Assembly: GCA_009763385.1 (NCBI GenBank)
Contig: CM019823.1
Coordinates: 43,597,411-43,661,410, forward strand
Source of the DNA: Coix lacryma-jobi var. lacryma-jobi
Taxonomy: Eukaryota > Streptophyta > Magnoliopsida > Poales > Poaceae
Direction of reading: 5' to 3'
Length of the DNA stretch: 64,000 nucleotides
How positions within the stretch are numbered: position 1 is the stretch's first letter; each line of letters starts with the position of its first letter. This document shows positions 56,131 to 64,000 of this stretch, piece after piece. The notes beneath the pieces were generated by a model, which did no database searches, was not told the DNA's origin, and saw only the letters and a program-made list of their open reading frames with translations. The position numbers and the translations under genes were made by a program.

Positions 56131-57130
56131 CTACCGCCTGCTAAAAAAGACGGAACACTTTGCGTGGACCGCCGAAGCCGAGGAGGCCTTAACCAAGTTG
56201 AAGGGGTTGCTGACTTCTGCACCAATTCTCGTGCCCCCGCGACCAGCCGAAGGTGACGATTCCCCCGAGCCCCTCCTCCTCTATGTGGCCGCAACCACTC
56301 AGGTGGTTAGCGCGGTCATAGCCGTCGAGAGGCACGAGGAGGGTCATACATTGCCGGTCCAGCGACCGTATACTTCACCAGTGAGGTACTCTCCGAGGCC
56401 AAGGTCCGGTACCCGCACATCCAAAAGCTGCTCTACGCGCATCATCGTCACAAGGCGCAAGCTCCAGCACTACTTCCTCGCTCATCCGTCGTGACGGTGG
56501 TGTCGTCCTTCCCCCTCGGAGAGATCGTCAACAATCGGGAGGCCACGGGGCGCATCGCCAAGTGGTCCGCCGAACTAATGGGGGAGACCATCACCTATGC
56601 CCCGCGAAAGGCCATCAAGTCGCAAGCGTTGGCGGACTTCGTTGCTGAATGGACCGACACTCAGCTCCCGCCGGCACAGATTCAAGCCGAGCTCTGGACC
56701 ATGTACTTCGATGGATCCCTCACGAAGACGGGGGCAGGAGCAGGCCTGCTCTTCATCTCACCCCTCGGAGTACACATGCGCTACCTGCTACGCTTGCACT
56801 TCCCCGCCTCCAACAACGTCGCCGAGTACGAGGCCCTCGTCAATGGGCTGCGCATCGCCCTCGAGCTCGGGGTCCGACGCCTCGACGCCCGAGGAGACTC
56901 GCAGCTCGTCGTCAACCAGGTTATGAAGGCTTCAAGCTGCATCGATCCCAAGATGGAGCATACTGCGGGGAGGTGCGCAAGCTGGAAGACAAGTTTTACG
57001 GCCTCGAGCTCAACCACGTAGCTCGGAAGTACAACGAGGCCGCAGACGAGCTGGCAAAGTTGGCGTCCACGCGCGGCACGGTACCGCCAGACGTCTTCTC
57101 GAGGGACGTCTTCGAGCCATCCGTCGAAAT
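56131..57130 (+). pseudogene. Element C: gypsy RNase H and archaeal-type RNase H
   Basis: The first RNase H block reads LLLYVAATTQVVSAVIAVE, with Thr in place of the catalytic Asp as in B. Shifts near 56375 and 56430 break the middle; FPLGEIVNNREATGRIAKWS and QALADFVAEW complete it. The second RNase H has MYFDGSLTKTGAGAGLLF (Asp), VAEYEALVNGLRIAL (Glu), a GDSQLVVNQVMK block (Asp) and NEAADELAKLAS (Asp). Frame shifts once more near 56960. Confidence 0.82.
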
Positions 57131-57359
57131 CGACCCGGGGGCTGGCCCCTCGACGCCACCCCTCGAGCAAGACACGGGGGCTCGACTCTCAACGCCACCC
57201 CTCGAAAGGACCCCTCGACGTCCGCAGAGGCGATGCAGGTCGACGCACACGCCTCTTCGTCGTCACGGCCCCTCGACTGGCGGACGCCCTACCTCGACTA
57301 CCTGACGAGGCGAGCTACCAGAAGACAAGACGGAGGCCCGACGCATCGCTCGGAGGGCC

Positions 57360-58516
57360 AAGACCTACGTCATCTACGGCGACGAACGGGAGCTATACCG
57401 ACGAAGTCCGACTGGAATCCTTCAACGCTGCATCCCACTCGAGGAAGGGCGCAAGCTCCTCGACGATATGCACTCGGGGGCTTGCGGCCACCACGCAGCG
57501 CCGAGGGCCCTGGTTGGGAACGCCTTCCGACAAGGCTTCTATTGGCCGACCGCCATTGGGGATGCCAAGCGTTTGGTCCAAGCATGCCATGGGTGTCAAT
57601 TCTACGCCAAGCAAACGCACCAGCCCGCACACGCCCTGCAGATGATCCCAATCACTTGGCCATTTGCCGTTTGGGGGCTCGACCTCGTGGGTCCCCTCAA
57701 AAGGACAAGTGGAGGGTACACACACATGCTCGTGGCCGTCGACAAGTTCACCAAGTGGATCGAGGCTAAGCCGATAGGAGACCCCACCTCCGAGAGGGCT
57801 GTCGAGTTCATCGCCAACATCATGTACCGGTTCGGGTGCCTAATGTCATCATCACCACCGACAATGGCACCCAATTCACGGGCAAAAAGTTCACCAACTT
57901 CTGCGATGACAACAACATTCGCGTAACCTGGGCCTCGGTCGCATACCCCAATGCAACGGGCAGGTCGAGCGCGCCAACGGCATGATACTCCATGGGCTAA
58001 AGCCGAGGCTGTTCAAGACCCTCAAGAATTTCGGAAAGGGGTGGGCTACAGAACTCCCCTCGTGCTGTGGGCCTCAGGACTACGCCGAGTCGAGCCACCG
58101 GGTTCACTCCGTTTTTCCTAACCTACGGCGCGCGAGGCCGTCTTACCTACGGACCTCGAGTACGGCTCACCTCGACTTCGAGCCTACAACGAGCAAACCA
58201 ATGACGAAAGGCTCGCCAACGCCAAGGACCAGCTCGAGGAGGCCCGAGACGTGGCGCTCATCAACTCTGCACGCTACCAGCAAACACTTCGATGCTACCA
58301 CGACAAGCACGTGCGCAAAAGGGACCTGGCGGTGGGGGACCTCGTGCTTCGACGGCTGCAAGATAATCGAGGGCGCCATAAGCTCACCCCTCCGTGGGAA
58401 GGCCCATACACCGTGGCCGAAGTGCTCAAGCCAGGCACATACAAGCTCTACGACGACCAAGGCAGGATCCTGGCGAACGCGTGGAACATATCTCAGCTAC
58501 GTCGCTTCTACCCTTA
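57360..58516 (+). pseudogene. Element C: integrase
   Basis: Zinc finger with MHSGACGHHAAPR and CHGCQFYAKQ; the Gln after the finger is intact here. The core has VWGLDLVGPLKRTSGG (first Asp) and FTKWIEAKP. A frameshift near 57835 precedes ITTDNGTQFTGKK (second Asp). The Glu region near 57955 is damaged by another shift. The C-terminal domain (58251-58516) is open: RKRDLAVGDLVLRRL, TPPWEGPYTVAEVL and a final QLRRFYP. The stop at 58514-58516 begins the convergent gap with the antisense gene. Confidence 0.82.
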
Positions 58517-58620
58517 AGGCCTCGAGGCCTTGTTCATTTTATTGCTTTGTACAAACACGTTGAATATGAATGGGCCAACTCGTGCGCCATCTTTCATGTT
58601 GCTTAGCAACTCAAGGTAGC

Positions 58621-58647
58621 CTCGACCCTGCCTAGCTCAGGGTCGAG
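58621..58647 (+). ncRNA. Strong hairpin in the pol/antisense convergent gap of C
   Basis: CTCGACCCTG (58621-58630) and CAGGGTCGAG (58638-58647) are perfect complements around a 7-nt loop. Possible 3'-end or RNA structure signal. Confidence 0.5.
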
Positions 58648-59062
58648 CCTCCCTCGGGGGCTGACAAGGGGGTAACGCCCCCCAGACTCCGGAAAAATGC
58701 GTTTTTCTTTTCAAAAATTTGACCCTCGTCTCGACTCGCGCCTCGAGTGAACTAGCGACGTCTAAATCTTAAAGTACCTCGAGCCTCCAAGGTCGGGGGG
58801 CGTCGACGTAGACGGCCACCTACGCCCCCGGGCTACGGTGCCCTACCTACGCCTCCCCTCGAGGGGCTCGCGACGTATCGAAGGAACACAGACTAAGTTA
58901 GCAGAAACTCGAGCTTGCGACAAAGAGAAGCGGTCAAACGCATTTGAAAGAAAACAACTCTTTTCATAAACAAATCACATATACATTCGGGTCTCGACGT
59001 ACCCTCATTTATGTCATAGAATTCTTACAAGGGCCTCGACGCCCAAATTTGGCACGCAGGCC
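58648..59062. other. Rest of the convergent gap of element C
   Basis: No gene. Contains CCTCGGGGGCTGACAAGGGG near 58652, resembling the motif near B' LTR ends. Confidence 0.4.
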
Positions 59063-62000
59063 TCAGTCCTCGTCGGTGCGGTACTCCTCCCCGAGGTCCA
59101 CGATGGCAGGCTCGACCTCGACGCCCGAGCTCGAAGGAGGAGGGCTCCCGACACCGCTGCTGGCGTCAGGAGGCAGCACGTCCTCCTCGAAGATCTTCGC
59201 GAGCGACGTCCCCGGCCCCTCCATCTTCTCCAAAATTTTGTCGACACGGCGGTTGTTCCACTCCTCATCCTTCCCCTCGATCTCGATGAAGCCATTCGCG
59301 ACAACGTGGACCGGGAAGCGGAAACCAGAGCGAACGACCGCGAGTGTCTGCTTGACGCCGTGATGGAGAGCTTGCCGGACACGGTCCCGCGCGGCTGCGT
59401 CGAAGAAGCACAAGGCGTCGACCAAGGCATCGCCCCGAGCCATTGCACCTTCTGCCGCGGTCACAGGAGGAGCACCCCACATGGGGCCGAGCCGGTCGAG
59501 AGAGAGCGAGCCCGCTCCGCCACCATCGTCTCGTCTTGGAGCTGGTCCAAGAGAGCCTGGTTCGTCCCGCGGAGCTCCTCGACCGTCTTCTCGACCCCTG
59601 CGCAACAAACAAGGAAGAGTGAGACGGCGGCGTAACAAAAACTTCGAGACCCAAACAAAAACAAGGTGTAAGCCTCACCGTCGCAGTGTTGCCCCAGTGC
59701 GGCGAGGTCGCTGGTCAGGCCCTCAGCACGCTGCTCCAGCCTGCGCTTCTCGGCCAGCGTGAGGAGCTTCTCGGACCTAAGGTCCTCGATCAGCCGGCCC
59801 GCCTCCACCAGGGCCAGATCCTTGCGGATCACCTCCTGCCGCGCCGCCCCCTCGGCAGCTCGGGCGGTGGCGGCACCACTCTTGGCGTCTTCGGCCTCTT
59901 TTCTCTCGCCGCCTCCGCTGCGGTTCGGCAGCGGCGGCCTCGCCACGGGCGTCAGCAGCCTCCTGCTTCGCCGCCTCGGCTTCAGCCCGGCAGAGGTGGC
60001 CTCGCTTCGGGCGTCCGCGGCCTCCTTCCTCGACGCTTCGAGAACGGCGGCGGCCTCCTCCTTGGATCGAGCGACCTCGCCTCGAGCCACCCGGACCTCC
60101 GCCTCCGCCTCGTTAAGCCGGCTCGCCATCTGGGCGTTCCGGCTCAGCTCCGCGCGGAGATCTCGAAGCTCCGCTCAGCCCGCTCGAGGGCGGCTGACAC
60201 CTGGGCGGACCGGCCCGCCTCCTCGGAGCAGGACCGCTCCGCCTCCGCCATAAGCACGGCCACCCACCTCCCGGAAGATGGACCGCACCTCGCGCGGGGC
60301 CCCCCGCTGGGCCGGCTGCTCGATGGGAACCACGGCAAGGGGCGGGCTCAGGGGACGGGAAACGCGCCATACGGTCGGCGGTCGATCTCGATGTCGGGCA
60401 GATCCTCCTCCTCCGCCTCGAGCTGCCCCGACAGCGACCGCCGCCCGACGGCACGGGCCCCGACTCCCTCCGTCCCTCCGCCGGCACTTCCTGTTGCGGA
60501 TCGATCGAGGGAAGGCTCGACCCCGGGCCCTCTTCCCCGGCCGGGCCCTCCGGCGCCTTGTCGGCGCTAGCCGGCACCTCGGGCGCCTCCACCGTCATCG
60601 AGCCCGCGGCGAGGAGCGGCCCCTGCTCCACAGCTCGTTCAGGAGGTCCTCCACCGTCGGCTCCTTCTCCGCCGACGCCTCTTCCCCCCTTCCCTCCTCC
60701 GCGGCCCGGCCCGTGCTGGTCGGAGCCACAAGGGGCGCAGTCTCCTCAGCCCCAGACGCCGGCGGGGCCGTGCTCGCCCCAGGCGCTTCCCCCGAACACC
60801 CGTCGTGGTGAGGGGAAGGATGGCGCTCCCAGTTGGCACCATCGCGGAGGAGGAGGAGGGGAGGAGGCAGCGCTTCGGCGGATACGGTGGTGGCAGGCTC
60901 GATGCCATGAGCTGAGGCCCCTGCAATACGAGATGACGGAGATGTCAGAACCAGGAAGAGAACCTCGACCCCTGTGGTCGATGGCGACGGCCTCACCAAA
61001 ATTCGCGACGATCATCCGGCCCCCTCGAGCCATGGCAGCTCGGGCCTTCTCCAGCCAAGCGGCTTCTCTAGCGGAGGAAGGTGCCATACCTCGAGGTGCC
61101 TGTGCCTCGACGGGGCTCGAGGTCTTGGCCCGCTTGGACGAAGCGAGGTCCACCTCCTGGTAGGAGCGCTTCCCCCTGAGAAGACGGAGATGGCACGCGT
61201 CATCAAAAGCAAAGAGGTGAAGCCTCACTACCGACGAGACCCAAGGAAACTACTCACCCGAAGCGCGGCTGGGCTTCTTCCCGGAATCGCCGGACCCACT
61301 CGGGGGCTTCGAGCCCACCCCACGGCTCGAGCCCTGAGCCTGGGCCGTCTCCACGGGGCTGGATGGGGGAGGGCTCCCGACGCCTCCCATGGCTCGACCT
61401 CGAGGGAGAGCCCTCCTTCCGCCCCACATCGCGGGAGGGCGACCGTACCACCCTCGTGCTGACGTCGTGGCGCTCGCCCCGGCGCGGGCTCCGGGACCTG
61501 CTCCGGCGCCCCGCTGGTGGTCGCGCCCTCCCGCGTCCGCTTCCGTGTCCCGGCGGCGGTGCGGCGATGGACTCCGGGGACGCTCGCGCCCCTGGTCACG
61601 AGACGCTCGGGGCTCCCTCCCCGACGCTCGTGATGGCGCGGGCTCGACGCCTCTTCTTGGCGCCCGCTCCTCCGCGGGCTCGACGGCGCCCTTGACGGCT
61701 CGCGGGGGTCGGGCCCGAAACCTTCTCAACCTGTCGACCGCCTCTCGAGGCCCGACCCCTCTCGAGACCCCCCGTCTGGGCTGACGCGGGGGCGGCCTCC
61801 GTTGGCGCTGTGGCGGAGGCGCTCCGGGTCCGGGGCTTCCTTACGACCAGGGGCACATCCGGCGCGGAGCTCGACGGACCTCGGGCCCCCGACGAGGCAG
61901 GGATCGGCGCCGCCTTCCGCGGCTGCGTCCCGCGCGACCCTTTTGTCGGTGGGACCTCCAGTGTACCCTCCTGCACAGAGGAGCGGTCAGCCCTGTCATC

Positions 62001-63352
62001 AACGAGCCCCGCGCGCATCAAGCGCACATCCATCCCCTCGTCGTCGCCCTCCTCCTCCCATCACCACTCTCCTCCTCCGAGCTCGAGGAGCTCAGCTCGG
62101 GGGACCCGTCCAGGCTGACGGTTACGACGAGCCTTCGCCAGTCTCTGCTCCCGAGCTAAGCGACGCAAGTTTTTTTTTTCTCTTTCTTCTTTTTGGCATC
62201 CTTGCTCTCCTTGTCCTTCTGAGCAGAGAGGCGCCTCACCTGAGAACCCGCGGCGTCCTCCCTCACCGGGGGCCTCGACGCGCGACAAGTAAATGCCCCC
62301 TGAAGAAAGAAGAAGCGTGATGAGACAAACCACAAGACGGATGCAAACGGATCGAAGGAGGAAAAAGGGGGAGGAGGCTCGAGATAGCTCGACTCGAGGG
62401 AGGCTTACCAGGTCGAGACACCCCTCGTCGGGTGCCATCGCAACCAGGTTGGAGAGTTCAGGGACGAACGGCCCCTGGATCGTGATCGACACCCGGGAGA
62501 CGCCCTCGTTCCGGGACAGCCTCTCTTCGGCCATCCTCGAGCGATTGAGCGCCTCGAGCTGAGCCTGCGGGCCCATCTCGTGCATAAGAAGGGGGCGGTC
62601 CGCCAGCGGAAGAACTCTTCGCTGGTGGAACCCCAAATGACCGCTTGCACGGTCAGCTTCTTCTCATCCACCAGCGTCTTCATCATCTCCATCAGCGGGG
62701 CCAGGTGGCGTTGCCTGTCCGCCGCAACGCCCCAGGTCCACTTCTCCGGGCGTTGGGTGAGGACCCTGCCGGTGTACTGCGGAAGGAGGCCACCTTCGTT
62801 CCGCAGATAGAACCAATGGTCGTCCCACCCGGCCTGGTTGGTGGAAAGCTTGTATCGCAGGTACTCGCGGGGGACATTGGCCGACGAGGTCCCCGCCCTC
62901 GCGGTAATGGCAAGGGAGCCCATGCGCACGGGCCGCCTCCCGCTGGGCTTCAGGGACTTGATGAAGAGCTCGCCCCGGAAGAGATGGACGAACATCTCCC
63001 AGTGCGGCTCCATCTTCAGGTACCCCTCGCACACCGCGGCGAATATGGCGGCGTGCGAGATGGAGTTGGGGGAGAAGTGTTGCAGCTCCACCTCGAAATG
63101 GTGGGCCAGCCCTCGCAAGAAGCGGCTCGGCGGGACGCCGAGCCCCATACGGTGGTAGCGCGTGAAGCTCACCACGTACCCCTCCGGCGGGTGCGGCTCC
63201 CGGTGCTCCGCCGACGGGATAACCCACCATGCGGGTCCCTCCTCCGGGTTGGGGCGCAGAAGCCCCTGGGCCACCAGCGAGTCCATTTCGCTCTGCGTCA
63301 CCTTCGACGGGCTCCAGTCCTCGGCCGGCAGCATCTGTGTCTGGGCGGCCAT
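59063..63352 (-). pseudogene. Antisense gene of element C: Transposase_28-type domain plus coiled coil
   Basis: Minus strand. ATG at 63352-63350 starts a 315-codon open exon. About residues 20-240 match my recollection of the 'putative gypsy type transposon' domain: GYVVSFTRYHRMGLGVPPSR, FLRGLAHHFEVELQHFSPNS and AAVCEGYLKMEPHWEMF. A frameshift near 62600 precedes a donor CTG/GTAAGC at 62408. A basic low-complexity middle (about 62300-60930) includes KRSYQEVDLASSKRAKTSSP. Then comes a coiled coil (MASRLNEAEAEVRVARGEVA; EKRRLEQRAEGLTSDLAAL). A phase-1 intron at 59598-59678 (donor GTGAGG, acceptor GTTGCGCAG) leads to the last exon with RVRQALHHGVKQTLAVV, similar to alpha of A and A'. It converges on integrase. 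Middle exons are not resolved. Confidence 0.68.
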
Positions 63353-63490
63353 GACGGTGGCGCGGCGCGGATCCGAGCAGCGGACGGGCGGCCGGAAATC
63401 CCCAATCGACTAGCTCGAAGGAGAGGGCGCGTAAGGCTACGGCGGCGGCGAAGGCAAAGGCAAAGTAAAGGTTCTTTTTCCCCTCTTTCG

Positions 63491-63500
63491 ATATTTATAG
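63491..63500 (-). promoter_or_regulatory. TATA box for the antisense gene of C
   Basis: CTATAAATAT on the minus strand, about 140 bp upstream of the antisense ATG at 63352. Confidence 0.55.
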
Positions 63501-64000
63501 GGGGAAATCCAGACGGGCGGGATCTCCCACGACGTAAAAAGGTAACCGAATGCATTCAATGCGCCCACCTAACCACGTCTCGAGCCGGATGCAGGTACAC
63601 GCGTTACCTCTCCATTCGCTCCACTACCCGGCCCGCCACGACCGTCGCTCCGGCTTCGCGCCCGCCGCTCTCCCCGACGTTTTCCGCCTAAAAAGGCGTG
63701 CCCAACGGGCAGAAGGATTCCCAGACGACGGAGGCTTCTTCATAAAGGTAAAAACGGGCCCCGGCCCTAAGTCTCGAAGCAGCGAAGGCTGGCCCTCGAA
63801 AAGGGTTCGACAGCCGGCTTCGAGCACCCGAGTCAGGGACACCAAGGGGCGCCACTCGCGGCATTACTCGAGGGCCGAGCCCTCGAGGCCCCTCACGTGT
63901 ATCCAAGGCGGGGAGCTCGACGTGCAGTGAGATCCCCTCGGAGGGAGGCATCGAGCCACCGGGTCCTATCGAATGGACCCGGCACTCCTGCAGACTGAGC
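63501..64000. other. Upstream region of the antisense gene, element C interior
   Basis: GC-rich, no supported ORF; no LTR start comparable with TGTCGGTGG is reached by 64000. Confidence 0.4.

Larger units (their letters stand above)
50648..64000 (+). mobile_element. Element C: Tat-lineage Ty3/gypsy element with long antisense gene, 3' end outside window
   Basis: 5' LTR, primer-site-like sequence, gag, protease, RT, RNase H twice, integrase, then a 4.3-kb antisense gene. No polypurine tract or 3' LTR is found by 64000. The sense genes carry many frameshifts, so this is an old or poorly preserved copy although it inserted into B. GC-rich throughout. Confidence 0.9.

Noticed and set aside
60274..61784. 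Several plus-strand ORFs over the C antisense gene
   Set aside because: Low-complexity Arg/Pro/Ser reading of the opposite strand. The minus strand carries the domain, coiled coil, splice sites and TATA box.

Overview
This window is repeat-dense plant nuclear DNA, most likely from a grass and probably panicoid. The evidence is nested Ty3/gypsy, chromovirus and copia LTR retrotransposons with grass-type termini, CACTA elements with TTTGCCGAGTGT and TTTAGTCCCGGTT subterminal repeats, and Stowaway and Tourist MITEs. I see no convincing ordinary host gene, no rRNA and no functional tRNA. Almost every coding trace belongs to a mobile element, most of them broken. Element letters below are mine; no database search was possible.

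Layout. (1) 1-19160: gypsy element A (Tat lineage, dual RNase H), broken into gag, protease, RT, RNase H and integrase. Its gag is separated from its protease by the 3' end and 437-bp LTR of another family (B'). A young, internally deleted chromovirus D (4827-11508, identical 2964-bp LTR lengths, TSD ATATC) sits between A's two RNase H domains. Downstream of integrase A carries two spliced antisense genes, alpha (199 codons, three exons) and beta (a plant-mobile-domain protein), then its LTR. (2) 19160-22783: a 5'-truncated relative, A', with the integrase tail, an alpha homologue, no beta, and its LTR. (3) 22784-24132: an Athila-like gag remnant, broken by CACTA-1 (24133 to about 27000), which carries a degenerate Ulp1-like protease gene. 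(4) 27000-40860: AT-rich DNA with two complete non-autonomous CACTA elements, a 580-bp foldback, several MITEs, a LINE fragment and a 1.8-kb AAAGTTT-rich array. (5) 40859-44546: a minus-strand chromovirus LTR piece and a minus-strand SIRE-like copia LTR. (6) 44549-50647: Tat element B, cut in its integrase by (7) Tat element C (50648 to beyond the window end), which carries a long antisense gene with a Transposase_28-type domain and its own TATA box.

How it works together. In A, A' and C a sense gag-pol unit converges on an antisense spliced gene placed between integrase and the 3' LTR. The last two antisense exons look homologous in all three: the intron is phase 1, 75-83 bp long, and is followed by a similar RV..A...V motif. 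The short gap where sense and antisense units converge holds hairpins in every case, and those of A and A' show compensatory changes in their stems. I consider this antisense module plus convergent hairpins the most interesting system in the window.

Limits. Exon boundaries, lineage names and several MITE ends were read by eye. Most frames carry stops or shifts, so the coding calls are pseudogene domains rather than functional proteins.
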